From positions 62,001 through 126,000 of the forward strand of contig NZ_VANV01000012.1 of the NCBI RefSeq assembly GCF_022496765.1: a stretch of 64,000 nucleotides of DNA, in the 5' to 3' direction. The notes below the pieces were generated by a model. That model searched no databases. It saw only the letters and a program-made list of their open reading frames with translations, and was not told where the DNA came from. A program made the translations under genes and the position numbers. How positions within the stretch are numbered: the first letter of the stretch is position 1; every line of letters starts with the position of its first letter. The stretch comes from Acidaminobacter sp. JC074 (GTDB lineage: Bacteria > Bacillota > Clostridia > Peptostreptococcales > Acidaminobacteraceae). Positions 8,167 through 17,350 of this stretch are shown one piece after another.

Positions 8167-8271
8167 AATAATTCCTCCTTATAAACATTGTATAAGACTT
8201 ACATTATAAATACAATTAGAAGAAGATTAGAATTGAGTGAAAAATAATGTTAATTATATAACGGTTTAATG

Positions 8272-8300
8272 TTGACTAAATTACTAGGGTATACTATAAT
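8272..8300 (+). promoter_or_regulatory. Promoter of the isc operon
   Basis: TTGACT at 8272-8277 and TATAAT at 8295-8300 are separated by exactly 17 bases. The start codon of iscR lies 44 bases downstream of the -10 box, behind TAGGAGGT. Confidence 0.85.
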
Positions 8301-8319
8301 TATATCGAAATCCTAGTAA
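8281..8319 (+). promoter_or_regulatory. Inverted repeat, probable IscR operator
   Basis: TTACTAGG at 8281-8288 and CCTAGTAA at 8312-8319 form a perfect 8-bp inverted repeat. The left arm lies in the promoter spacer and the right arm just after the expected start site, so the pair brackets the -10 box. This is a good position for autorepression by the Rrf2-family product of the first gene. Binding is inferred. Confidence 0.55.
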
Positions 8320-8343
8320 AAAAGTTGGAATTAGGAGGTATAC

Positions 8344-8808
8344 ATGAAACTATCGACTAAAGGGCGATATGGATTAAAGGCAATGTTTGATTTAGCTTTA
8401 TTTTATGGAGAACAACCCATCTCTTTGTCAAACATCGCTGATAGAAGAAATATCTCTCTCAGTTATTTAGAGCAGTTGATATCACAACTCAAAAAAGCGG
8501 GTGTTGTAAAAAGTATTCGTGGTGCTCAAGGCGGTTATATTTTAAGTGATGAACCTAAAAACATTTCTGTCGGTCAAGTACTGAGAGCTTTGGAGCAATT
8601 AGCACCAGTAAAGTGTGTGACAGACGATCATGACTGTGATAGCTCAGAGTTTTGTGTCACACGTGTTATATATCAAAAAATATTAGACAGTATATTAGAA
8701 ACTGTTGATAATATTACTTTACAAGATATGATTGATGACTATTATAATAAACGGGAAAAAGGATCTATTGTAACATCGATTAAATTGTTTGAAGACAAAG
8801 GGGTGTAA
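8344..8808 (+). CDS. iscR: Rrf2-family regulator, IscR type
   Basis: DNA-binding regulator that senses iron-sulfur cluster status. The 154 residues comprise an N-terminal winged helix-turn-helix (about 1-65, starting MKLSTKGRYGLKAMFDLA) and a dimerisation helix. Three cysteines, C91, C98 and C104, are spaced almost as the [2Fe-2S] ligands of IscR. That triad favours IscR over the cysteine-metabolism regulator CymR. ATG 8344 follows TAGGAGGT. It is the first gene of an isc operon and ends 2 bases before iscS. Confidence 0.9.
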   Translation: MKLSTKGRYGLKAMFDLALFYGEQPISLSNIADRRNISLSYLEQLISQLKKAGVVKSIRGAQGGYILSDEPKNISVGQVLRALEQLAPVKCVTDDHDCDSSEFCVTRVIYQKILDSILETVDNITLQDMIDDYYNKREKGSIVTSIKLFEDKGV

Positions 8809-8810
8809 AG

Positions 8811-9980
8811 ATGACAAAAAGAATTTATATGGATTACGCAGCAACAACACCTGTAAAAAAAGAAGTTGTTGACGCAATGTTACCTTATTTTACTGAAACT
8901 TTTGGTAATGCATCAAGTCCACATGGATTTGGTAGAGATGCTAAAAAAGTTTTAATCTCTTCAAGAGAAACAATTGCAAAGACATTAAATGCAAAAACAG
9001 ATGAAATTTATTTCACAGCAGGCGGTACTGAGTCAGACAACTGGGCGTTAAAGGGTGTTTTAAAGTCAGTTAAGCCAAAGGGCAACCATATAATTACCAG
9101 TGCTATTGAACATCATGCTATTTTACATGCTGGTGAAGCACTAGAAAAAGAAGGCTATAAGTTAACAGTACTTCCTGTTGACTCAGATGGTTTGATTTCA
9201 TTAGAAGATTTAAAAGCTGCTATTACAGATGAAACAGCATTGATCTCAATCATGTTTATGAACAATGAGATTGGTACTATGCAGCCGATTAAAGAAATTG
9301 GTGAAATTGCAAAGGCTCACAATATTTACTTCCATACAGATGCTGTACAAGCCTATGGTAATGTAAAGATTGATGTTGAAGAGATGCACATTGATATGTT
9401 AAGTATGTCTTCTCATAAGATTTATGGACCAAAGGGTATTGGTGCCCTTTATATAAGAAAAGGTACACTACTGGCTAACTTTATAGATGGTGGTGCACAG
9501 GAAAAGAAAAAACGTGGTGGTACTGAAAACATTCCGGGTATCGTAGGTTTTGCTAAGGCAGCAGAAATTGCTCATGAAAACTTAGAAGATCATATCGAAA
9601 GATTGACAGGCCTAAGAGACCGTTTAATCGATGGTTTATTATCAAAAATCGATTACTCTAGATTAAATGGTCATAGAACACTTCGTCATCCAGGTAATGT
9701 GAACATCTCATTTGAGTTTATAGAGGGTGAGGCTTTACTACTTATGTTAGATCATAAGGGTGTGGCTGGTTCATCTGGTTCTGCTTGTACATCTGGCTCT
9801 TTAGATCCATCACATGTACTTATGGGTATCGGATTAACTCACGAAGTTGCTCATGGCTCATTGAGACTAAGCTTAGGTGATTTTACAACTGAAGAAGATA
9901 TAGATTATGCTATTGAAGCATTAATACCAATTGTACAACGATTGAGAGAAATGTCTCCGTTGTATCCAGGAAACAATTAG
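8811..9980 (+). CDS. iscS: Cysteine desulfurase
   Basis: PLP enzyme that takes sulfur from cysteine and passes it as a persulfide to the scaffold protein encoded next. The 389-residue length is normal for NifS/IscS. K203 in SSHKIYGPKG is the Schiff-base lysine, HTDAVQ holds the PLP-contacting residues, RGGTEN is conserved, and C326 in GSACTSGS is the persulfide cysteine. It lies 2 bases after iscR and 9 before iscU. The set iscR-iscS-iscU is the minimal clostridial ISC operon. The tRNA-thiolating gene mnmA, often found next, is absent here. Confidence 0.95.
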   Translation: MTKRIYMDYAATTPVKKEVVDAMLPYFTETFGNASSPHGFGRDAKKVLISSRETIAKTLNAKTDEIYFTAGGTESDNWALKGVLKSVKPKGNHIITSAIEHHAILHAGEALEKEGYKLTVLPVDSDGLISLEDLKAAITDETALISIMFMNNEIGTMQPIKEIGEIAKAHNIYFHTDAVQAYGNVKIDVEEMHIDMLSMSSHKIYGPKGIGALYIRKGTLLANFIDGGAQEKKKRGGTENIPGIVGFAKAAEIAHENLEDHIERLTGLRDRLIDGLLSKIDYSRLNGHRTLRHPGNVNISFEFIEGEALLLMLDHKGVAGSSGSACTSGSLDPSHVLMGIGLTHEVAHGSLRLSLGDFTTEEDIDYAIEALIPIVQRLREMSPLYPGNN

Positions 9981-9989
9981 GAGGCTATG

Positions 9990-10418
9990 ATGTATAACGA
10001 TAAAGTAATGGACCATTTCTTAAACCCAAGAAATGCTGGAGAAATAGAAAACGCTGATGGCGTTGGTGAAGTAGGTAACGCTAAATGTGGCGACATCATG
10101 AGAATGTATGTAAAAATTGAAGATGATGTGATTGTAGATTGTAAATTTAGAACATTTGGATGTGGTTCTGCTATTGCAGCTTCATCAATCTCTACAGAGA
10201 TGTTGATTGGTAAGACTGTTGAAGAAGCATTAGCAATTACAAACAAGGATGTTGTAGATGAGTTAGGTGGTTTACCAGTCGTGAAGGTTCACTGTTCAGT
10301 ACTTGCTGAACAAGCTTTCAAAGTAGCTATCTATGACTACGCTAAGAAGCACAACAAAACATATGCAGGTCTTGAAGGATTTGATCCGGATGATTTAGAA
10401 GACGCACATGAACATTAA
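9990..10418 (+). CDS. iscU: Iron-sulfur cluster scaffold protein
   Basis: Scaffold on which [2Fe-2S] clusters are assembled from IscS-derived sulfur. The 142-residue protein has the conserved ligands C33, C58 and C102, and D35 two residues after the first cysteine (AKCGD). C51 is extra. I choose ATG 9990 rather than 9987 because AGGAGG at 9979-9984 is only 2 bases from 9987 but 5 from 9990, and MYNDKVMDHF is the standard family N-terminus. The ribosome site overlaps the iscS stop codon. A strong terminator follows. Confidence 0.95.
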   Translation: MYNDKVMDHFLNPRNAGEIENADGVGEVGNAKCGDIMRMYVKIEDDVIVDCKFRTFGCGSAIAASSISTEMLIGKTVEEALAITNKDVVDELGGLPVVKVHCSVLAEQAFKVAIYDYAKKHNKTYAGLEGFDPDDLEDAHEH

Positions 10419-10424
10419 GATTTA

Positions 10425-10452
10425 AGAGTATGCCTTGCATGCTCTTTTTTTT
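10425..10452 (+). terminator. Terminator after iscU
   Basis: AGAGTATGC (10425-10433) pairs with GCATGCTCT (10437-10445; one G-U pair) across a CTT loop and runs into eight Ts. It closes the isc operon. Confidence 0.9.
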
Positions 10453-10495
10453 GCATTATTTTTTTCTATGTGAGAAAATGAATCAGGAGGCTGGT

Positions 10496-11317
10496 ATGAA
10501 GATTCAAGAGGCAATTTATGATTCCATAAATTACATAGAGGATCATATAACAGAAGAAATAACATTTGACCAGTTATCATCAAGAGTTTATTATTCATCT
10601 TTTCACTATCAAAGACTCTTTCAAATGATGACAGGAACGACTCTTTATCAGTATATACGAAAGAGACGGATGACTCTTGCTTCTAAGGAGCTTTTGTCCG
10701 GAGACGTAAAAGTGATAGATTTGGCTTATAAATATCAATATGACAGTCCTGAAGCCTTCTCAAGGGCCTTTAAAGCAGTCCTAGGCGTATCGCCTAGTCA
10801 AGTGAAAAGATCGGATGTTATTTTAACGGCCTATCCCAAGCTTGATATAGATGAGCATGAAACACCTCTAAGCTACGAGCTAGTAGAAAAAGACGCCTTT
10901 TATATAAAAGGATATAAAAGAACATTTACAGCTGAAGACATTATAGAGGGACATGCTTATTCTGAATTTTGGAAAGAAAAAGAAGCAAGTCTTGAGGAAC
11001 TAAAAAGACAGACTTCTTCTAATTGTAAAATTGGAGCGGGTAGATACAGGGCCGATCAGAAATATTACGACGCCTTAATTGGTGTCTTTGGACAAGGTGA
11101 AAATACAATATGTGTTGAAGCGTCTAGATGGTGTATTTTTAAAGGGACAGGACCACTAATAAGTGAACTTCCTAAACTGTGGAAACGCATCTTTTTAGAA
11201 TGGTTTCCATTAACAGATTTTCAGCATTCAGGCAAGATCGAACTGGAAGTATTTTATGATGGAGATGTAACCAGTAGAGACTATGTCTTTGAAATATGGA
11301 TTCCACTTTCGAAATAA
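10496..11317 (+). CDS. AraC-family regulator with GyrI-like ligand domain
   Basis: Transcription factor of 273 residues. The N-terminal 105 residues contain two AraC-type helix-turn-helices (FDQLSSRVYYSSFHYQRLF and the second around VIDLAYKYQYDSPEAFSRAF). The rest, from about residue 130, resembles the GyrI-like effector-binding domain of small-molecule or multidrug sensors. ATG 10496 is chosen because AGGAGG lies at 10485-10490; the reading frame extends upstream through the T-rich terminator and that part is not coding. It has its own terminator, so it need not be co-transcribed with the kinases behind it. Ligand and targets are unknown. Confidence 0.88.
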   Translation: MKIQEAIYDSINYIEDHITEEITFDQLSSRVYYSSFHYQRLFQMMTGTTLYQYIRKRRMTLASKELLSGDVKVIDLAYKYQYDSPEAFSRAFKAVLGVSPSQVKRSDVILTAYPKLDIDEHETPLSYELVEKDAFYIKGYKRTFTAEDIIEGHAYSEFWKEKEASLEELKRQTSSNCKIGAGRYRADQKYYDALIGVFGQGENTICVEASRWCIFKGTGPLISELPKLWKRIFLEWFPLTDFQHSGKIELEVFYDGDVTSRDYVFEIWIPLSK

Positions 11318-11338
11318 CAAGTTATCTTGTTATTTTTT
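11313..11338 (+). terminator. Terminator after the AraC-type gene
   Basis: AATAACAAG (11313-11321) pairs with CTTGTTATT (11326-11334) around a TTAT loop and ends in a T-run. It overlaps the stop codon of the regulator. Only 24 bases separate it from the first kinase, and I see no good promoter there. Confidence 0.75.
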
Positions 11339-11362
11339 CTTATATTAGGGTAAAAAAATAGT

Positions 11363-13390
11363 ATGAAGAGTATACGTATAAAAATCTTAATTCTAGTCAT
11401 TACATGTATGCTGATTGTAGGATCTGTGGTCAGCTTTTTTGTCATGCAAAGAACAGAGGAGGTTTATACTGAAGAAATTGAAAAGACATTGGTGGCTAGA
11501 ACCAGAAATAATGGAGGGGTCATAAGTGATGAAATTTCTGACGTAGAAAATACCTCCTCTATTTTACACCTACTGGTCGAAAAGCTGTTTGACGAGACAA
11601 GTTTTCTTGAAGAAGGTTATATGGATGACTTTCTAGACAGGTTAAAACCAAGTATAAAAGACATCGCCAGCGAATTGTCTTTGTCACAATCTGCTTATAT
11701 ATACTTCTATTCTGATGGCATATCAAGAAATGTCTGGTATGCAGACTTGTATGGTGATGGTGAAGTTTCTCTTCAACAGGAATCAGATGTTTCTATTTAC
11801 GATATAGAGACAGATTCAATGGATTGGTTTAATGTACCTAGAAGGACACTCAAACCATATTGGACCCATCCTTATGTTGGTAACACAGTATTTTCAGCAG
11901 ATGTCACCTTTGTTTCTCATACGAGGCCCATTGTTATAGGTGGTAAGTTTTATGGTGTGGTAGGCTCAGACTATCACTTTGACCAACTCTTAAACGATGT
12001 GGATGACTTCAGTTTTTATGAGGACAGCTATGCCTTTTTAATGGATAAGCAAAGCAACTTAATCTCAGACACTGTGGAGGATTTTACTGAGTCTCTTGAC
12101 TATAGTGATAGGCAAAAGTTGATTTCTAATCAGTCGGGGCTTATTGTGTTAGATGACAAATATGTCAGTTTTTCAAAGTTATCCAATGGCTGGATCTATG
12201 GTGAAGTCAACTATATGGAAGATGTTTATTATTGGTACAGAGAACTAGGAAGACTCCTATCAATGATTTCTATTATCTTACTCGTTGTGATTCTTTTGAT
12301 GACCATGAGACTTTCTAGCGTCATTATTGATCCTATCAAACGACTTACTAATAATGTATCTCAAATCAGTGATGGTATATACAACAAGCCCCTTGAAAAG
12401 AGCCTTTTGACCCTTAATAATGAAATCGGTAAACTAGCAAGGTCTATAGAGAAGCTACGTCTAAAGCAAAAGACGTCACTCAAGAGGTTGAATGAGCAAA
12501 ATGAAACTATGGAGATAGAAGTCACTGAAAGAACGGAAGACCTGGTTAAGCTTAAAGAACAGCTAGAGATTTCACTGGAAGAAAATCAAAGAAAAAAAGA
12601 ATCTTTAGTAGATTTAAATATACAGATGGAACTTGCCATTAACAAGATGAAAAATACACAGCTCAACTTAATTGAATCTGAAAAGTCAGCTTCGCTTAGC
12701 TTGATAGTGACAAGAATGGCACATGATTTCAATACTCCAATCGGTAGCTTTTTAACACTCATTACCTTTATGAAGAAGACATCCAACGACTTACATCAAA
12801 AGCTTACTGATAATCGTATGACCAAGGCTGATCTAGAAGCCTACTTTGACAAATGTTATCAAACCAAGCTTATGATAGATGAGAACTTAAATAATATCAG
12901 AAAATTGGTGGAACGTTTTTCTAATTTGGATTCATATAACCAGCATGCCATTCATACCACCATTAATGTAAAAGACCACATTGTATTTTTAGTTGCCAAC
13001 AGCAAGTACCGCGATGATCTTGAAGTTGTTTTGGACTGTCCGTCAGATTTAGTAGTTACAACAGATGTGGCTAAGTTTTCTACCATTATTATGAATCTTG
13101 TAGAAAATGCTTATTTCCATGCTTATGATGAAGACCATACCAAGGTAGAGATTTATGTTGAAAGTGGAGAGTATTTGAAGTTGGTAGTTAAGGATTTTGG
13201 TAAAGGCATCACTGAAGATAGAATCCATCACATCTTTGTACCTTATTTTGCAGAAAGTCTGAATGAAAAGGGAAGCGGTCTAGGTTTAAATATTGTCTAT
13301 AATATTGTTACAAAATATTTTTATGGGACTATTTCTTGCAAGTCGGAACTTGGACAAGGAACAGAGTTTAATATCACACTTAAACTGTAG
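11363..13390 (+). CDS. Cache-domain sensor histidine kinase 1 of a four-gene array
   Basis: Membrane sensor kinase of 675 residues. A TM helix (8-28) is followed by an extracellular double-Cache-like ligand domain (about 30-290) with WYADL and GVVGSDYHF, TM2 (298-318), a HAMP-like linker and a coiled coil (365-445). The phosphoacceptor is H454 in MAHDFNTPIGS. The ATPase domain has the N box NLVENA (N578/N582), DFGKG at 611-615 and GSGLGL at 637-642. All catalytic elements are present, so it should be active. The Shine-Dalgarno site is weak (AGGG, 12 bases away). The next gene starts 8 bases after its stop. No response regulator is encoded nearby. The ligand is unknown; Cache domains commonly bind small organic molecules. 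Confidence 0.88.
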   Translation: MKSIRIKILILVITCMLIVGSVVSFFVMQRTEEVYTEEIEKTLVARTRNNGGVISDEISDVENTSSILHLLVEKLFDETSFLEEGYMDDFLDRLKPSIKDIASELSLSQSAYIYFYSDGISRNVWYADLYGDGEVSLQQESDVSIYDIETDSMDWFNVPRRTLKPYWTHPYVGNTVFSADVTFVSHTRPIVIGGKFYGVVGSDYHFDQLLNDVDDFSFYEDSYAFLMDKQSNLISDTVEDFTESLDYSDRQKLISNQSGLIVLDDKYVSFSKLSNGWIYGEVNYMEDVYYWYRELGRLLSMISIILLVVILLMTMRLSSVIIDPIKRLTNNVSQISDGIYNKPLEKSLLTLNNEIGKLARSIEKLRLKQKTSLKRLNEQNETMEIEVTERTEDLVKLKEQLEISLEENQRKKESLVDLNIQMELAINKMKNTQLNLIESEKSASLSLIVTRMAHDFNTPIGSFLTLITFMKKTSNDLHQKLTDNRMTKADLEAYFDKCYQTKLMIDENLNNIRKLVERFSNLDSYNQHAIHTTINVKDHIVFLVANSKYRDDLEVVLDCPSDLVVTTDVAKFSTIIMNLVENAYFHAYDEDHTKVEIYVESGEYLKLVVKDFGKGITEDRIHHIFVPYFAESLNEKGSGLGLNIVYNIVTKYFYGTISCKSELGQGTEFNITLKL

Positions 13391-13398
13391 GAGAGCAC

Positions 13399-15381
13399 AT
13401 GAAGAAGATTCAAAAGACAATAACAAATATGATTCTCTTTAATGTAATTATTGCCTTTGTTTTGATTACATTGTTCTCCATGATACGCATGAGAGCCTTT
13501 TATTTAGAATCAGTCAGTAAAAGAACTGAAAAAGATGTGATTCATCAGGCCTATGTCTTTGAAGAGGATATGATCGATGTGGAATCGACTACCAAAGCCT
13601 TGGTTGCCTTTGTCGAGTCTTCTTTTGATGTTGAAAAGTTTAAGACTGACGAAAGTTACATGGATGACTTTGTTCAAGAAATCGATCCCTATTTTAAAAG
13701 AATGGCATTAGAAACATCTGATCTGGGCTCTACTTACATCTATTTTGATCCGACTTATATGAATGGTCAGGTTTATGATGTTTGGTATGCAGATTTAAAT
13801 TACAGTGGTAAGATTCAGAAACAGCCTTCTACAAATCTTGACTACTTTACCGATGAAAATGACCATAAGAAGTGGTATTTTGTCCCGCTTAGAACCAAAT
13901 CCTTTTATTGGTCTATGCCTTTTTCAGGACAAAATGAGTTTTCTAGTCATATGACATTTGTTTCAAACAGTGGTCCTGTTCTTATTGAAGACCAGGTGAT
14001 TGGCGTGGTTGGGTCTGATTATAATTATGAAAAAGTAACCCAGCATATTGAGAACTACAAGGGGATTGGTCAAGCATTTTTAGTCGACCAACATTATCAG
14101 TTGATCGCCGCTTCAAGTGATATTGACCTAAGTGCCATACGACAAGACCTGTCAGGTAAGGTTATGAAAGACCATGATTATACCATTATATATAGTGAAA
14201 TGATGAATGGCTGGTATTATGGTGTTCTTTATGAAGATGGTCAAGTGCTTGAATGGTATCATCACTTACTCATCAATGTTCTATTACTTGGACTTCTGAT
14301 AGTCATTTTTCTTTATCTTTACGCTAGATATACGTCAAAAAAACTGATTCAACCGCTAGAAAGTCAAGCCTATCATGATGAGCAAATGACACTTCCGGAA
14401 GGACTTCTGATGAGAGACGATGAAGTTGGTTTATTATCTCGAGAAATTGACGACATGCAAAAGCTTCAGAAAAAGTTTTTTAAGACCATGGAAGACCAGA
14501 ACCTGCTTTTAGAAGAAATGATAGAAAAACGGTCACTTTCTATTAAAGAGAACAATTATCTTTTAAGTGAAGCTGTTCAAGCTTCACAGGATAAAAGTAG
14601 AGAGCTAAATGATTTAAATGATGAGTTAGAACATGCCATAGAGGCCATGCATGACACAAGAAAGAAAATTGTTGAAATTGAAAAAAGATCTACACTGTCT
14701 TATGTTATAACCAAATGGGCCCATGAGTTTAATACACCAGTCGGTTCATATATTACCATGTTGTCTTTTCTAAAAGAAAGAGTATCAAATATAGAAGAGA
14801 AGGGCATGCCACTATTTATCAAGCAGTTTCAAAAGACCCATTACATCATTCATGAATCACTTGTCGAGTTAGAAGATTTGATTTCTAAGCTGACGGAAAT
14901 GGATAAAATGCACGAAGTTAAACCTGTTCAAATCAATGTTAAAGACTTTATAGATATGATTATTAAAACCCTTAATTATCCTAAAATCGGTTTTATCAAT
15001 CATAGTGATGACCTGATCCTTTTGATTGACAATGGTAAGTTTTCTCAAATTGTCTATCATTTACTGGATAATGCAGCCCGCCATGCTTACGATGGTCATA
15101 CTGGTCATGTAAGGATTTATGCCTCAAGGCAGGATGATGACCTGGTGTTGAGAGTAGAAGATGATGGTAAGGGTATGACTGAGGCCGTTAAAAATGACAT
15201 CTTTGTACCATTTTATTCTGGTGGTATCCATTATAAAACTTCTGGTGTTGGTATGAGTGTAGTTTATAATATAGTTAAAAATGTCTTTGATGGTCATATA
15301 GAATGTGAAAGTGAAGTTGACAAGGGCAGTGTCTTTTGGTGTCAACTAAAAGTAAGTGGGTGGCCTCATGAGTTTGAATAA
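13399..15381 (+). CDS. Cache-domain sensor histidine kinase 2
   Basis: Paralogue of its neighbours, 660 residues. TM1 lies at about 11-29, the extracellular Cache-like domain at 30-285 (with WYADLNYSG, WYFVPLRT and GVVGSDYNY), TM2 at about 291-310, then a long coiled coil (350-430). H442 in WAHEFNTPVGS is the phosphoacceptor. The ATPase domain keeps LLDNAARHA, DDGKGM and TSGVGM. The first N-box asparagine is His, as also in kinases 4 and 5. It should be an active kinase. TAGGAGAG over the stop of kinase 1 is its ribosome site. Its 3' end overlaps the start of kinase 3, showing one transcript. Confidence 0.87.
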   Translation: MKKIQKTITNMILFNVIIAFVLITLFSMIRMRAFYLESVSKRTEKDVIHQAYVFEEDMIDVESTTKALVAFVESSFDVEKFKTDESYMDDFVQEIDPYFKRMALETSDLGSTYIYFDPTYMNGQVYDVWYADLNYSGKIQKQPSTNLDYFTDENDHKKWYFVPLRTKSFYWSMPFSGQNEFSSHMTFVSNSGPVLIEDQVIGVVGSDYNYEKVTQHIENYKGIGQAFLVDQHYQLIAASSDIDLSAIRQDLSGKVMKDHDYTIIYSEMMNGWYYGVLYEDGQVLEWYHHLLINVLLLGLLIVIFLYLYARYTSKKLIQPLESQAYHDEQMTLPEGLLMRDDEVGLLSREIDDMQKLQKKFFKTMEDQNLLLEEMIEKRSLSIKENNYLLSEAVQASQDKSRELNDLNDELEHAIEAMHDTRKKIVEIEKRSTLSYVITKWAHEFNTPVGSYITMLSFLKERVSNIEEKGMPLFIKQFQKTHYIIHESLVELEDLISKLTEMDKMHEVKPVQINVKDFIDMIIKTLNYPKIGFINHSDDLILLIDNGKFSQIVYHLLDNAARHAYDGHTGHVRIYASRQDDDLVLRVEDDGKGMTEAVKNDIFVPFYSGGIHYKTSGVGMSVVYNIVKNVFDGHIECESEVDKGSVFWCQLKVSGWPHEFE

Positions 15382-17350
15382 AAGAATTGTCTTGTTGATA
15401 TTATCAACAATCGCCATCGTTTCCATTGTCATTTCATCTGTGATTTTAATATCTTCACAAAAAAGGATTCAAGAAGAGACCATGGCTCTACTGGATAAGA
15501 CCAGTGAAAATAATGCCCTCCTTTTTAACAGGAACATGGAAAGCGTTGAGGAAATCGCCTATAACATCCGCATAGCCGTTGAATCATCTTTTGATGCAGA
15601 TCAAATAGGAAACACTGACTATTTAAGAGACTATGAGCTCTTTCTAGAAGACATCATCTATAAGATGTTAGAAGAAAAGCTGATGGTTGATTCAGGTTAT
15701 ATGTACTTTGATCCATCTGTAGATTCTAATGAAACACATGATGTTTGGCTATCTGATTTATCAAGGAGCGACACAATCGAAAGACAAGAGGAAGTAGACT
15801 TTAATTTTTATAGTGAACAGAAGGATAAAAGGCAGTGGTATCATAGACCAAAAGAAACTGGCCTTAGTGGTTGGACAGATCCTTTTTCTGGTACACTGGA
15901 CTACATCATGGATGAAATATTTGTTTCATTTACCACACCGGTTTATGTAGATGATGTATTTATTGGTGTTGCAGGTTCAGAATTTTATCTGTCTAATATG
16001 ATTGTTTATCTAGACCAGGCCCAGTTGAGTGATGATGCCTTTGGATTTGTTTTGAATGAAGAGCTAGAACTTGTTATAGATGGTGGTATTACGGACCAAG
16101 ATGTCCTTACTGACAGCAAAAGGATGATCAGAAACGGTGAACTCGGTGTACAAAGATACGGCCATAAGCTTATCAAGTATGTGACTTTGAGTAATGGCTG
16201 GCATATGGTATTTTCAATGAATGCCAGTCAGACAGAGAAGATTTCTAGTGAAGTGATTGCTCTTTTAGTGACAACACTTATTATACTAGGTCTTGTATTG
16301 ATCACCGCCTCACTTATAATGAATAACATGCTCATCAGACCAATCAAGGCTTTGATCAAATATGTCAGTGACTTGTCTTCTGGCAAGTATGATCAAGTGC
16401 CATCACATATTCTATTAAATAGCAGTGAGGAGATTCATCGACTGACGAGTGATTTACAGAAACTTTCTCTATCTTTAAAAACAACCTATGATGATATAAG
16501 TCATTATAAGGACTCCTTAGAAGAAAGGGTAGATTATCATACGAAAGAATTGAGTCAGAGCCAAGAAATTTTAGAAAATGCCTTATCTGCCAATGAAGAA
16601 AAAAACCAGACGCTGACTGATCTGAATAAAAAACTAAATGAAACCATGAATCAGATGAAAGATATGCAGTATAGGGTGATTCAAAGTGAAAAAACAGGTT
16701 CCTTGATGTCAACGATCCTTAACCTGTCAAAAGAGTTCCACAAGCCCCTAAAGGCATTTTCATCCAACCTATTAGAACTTAAGTCTCTGTCAGAAGATAT
16801 CAAGGATGACATGATATCTTTTGAAGCATTTAAGGCTGATTTTCTAAGTAAAAGTCAAAATTGCTTAGATGCCTTAAAAGATATGATTGTTTTGATTGAT
16901 AAGTTTAAAATGCTGGACCAGGAGTTTTCTAAATCCATCAAGAAGCAAGTTGATTTGGGCCACTATCTTACTTATTTATTAGGTGAAATTGTTAGTGTTA
17001 AGTCTACAGCACATGTCTTAATTGACACAGACAAACTCGAATATGTTATGAATGAGCTTGTTTTAAATGCCAAACTCCATTCTAGAGGTCGTGTACACAT
17101 TGATCTGGCTGTTGAGGATGAGATTATTATTACAGTAACAGATGACGGTATTGGCATGACTGATCAGGTTAAGAACCTGGCTTTAAGTCCATTTTATTCA
17201 AGCCTTCCTGAACGAGAAGGACTTGGACTGAGTATCAGTAGCAACATTGTTGAGTCTATGTTTTCTGGTAAATTTATTATAGAGTCAAATTTGAACCAAG
17301 GTACCAGGATTAAACTGATCTTACCAAAGGATAAATTATGCGTACAATAA
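15368..17350 (+). CDS. Cache-domain histidine-kinase-like protein 3, phosphoacceptor His missing
   Basis: Paralogue of 660 residues with the same plan: TM1 (about 8-29), Cache-like sensor domain (30-290), TM2 (about 298-318), HAMP-like linker, coiled coil and ATPase domain. At the H-box position the sequence is LSKEFHKPLK, so Lys455 stands where kinases 1 and 2 have the phosphorylated His; the flanks align without gaps. A His three residues later (H458) is not at the canonical site. The ATPase motifs DDGIGM and EGLGLS remain. ATG 15368 overlaps the end of kinase 2 by 14 bases; an in-frame GTG at 15356 is less likely. It is probably a pseudokinase or heterodimer partner. Confidence 0.85.
   Translation: MSLNKRIVLLILSTIAIVSIVISSVILISSQKRIQEETMALLDKTSENNALLFNRNMESVEEIAYNIRIAVESSFDADQIGNTDYLRDYELFLEDIIYKMLEEKLMVDSGYMYFDPSVDSNETHDVWLSDLSRSDTIERQEEVDFNFYSEQKDKRQWYHRPKETGLSGWTDPFSGTLDYIMDEIFVSFTTPVYVDDVFIGVAGSEFYLSNMIVYLDQAQLSDDAFGFVLNEELELVIDGGITDQDVLTDSKRMIRNGELGVQRYGHKLIKYVTLSNGWHMVFSMNASQTEKISSEVIALLVTTLIILGLVLITASLIMNNMLIRPIKALIKYVSDLSSGKYDQVPSHILLNSSEEIHRLTSDLQKLSLSLKTTYDDISHYKDSLEERVDYHTKELSQSQEILENALSANEEKNQTLTDLNKKLNETMNQMKDMQYRVIQSEKTGSLMSTILNLSKEFHKPLKAFSSNLLELKSLSEDIKDDMISFEAFKADFLSKSQNCLDALKDMIVLIDKFKMLDQEFSKSIKKQVDLGHYLTYLLGEIVSVKSTAHVLIDTDKLEYVMNELVLNAKLHSRGRVHIDLAVEDEIIITVTDDGIGMTDQVKNLALSPFYSSLPEREGLGLSISSNIVESMFSGKFIIESNLNQGTRIKLILPKDKLCVQ

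Noticed and set aside
16365..16712. 115-codon minus-strand frame inside kinase 3
   Set aside because: No ribosome site or domain. It is fully inside an intact paralogous kinase gene on the other strand.
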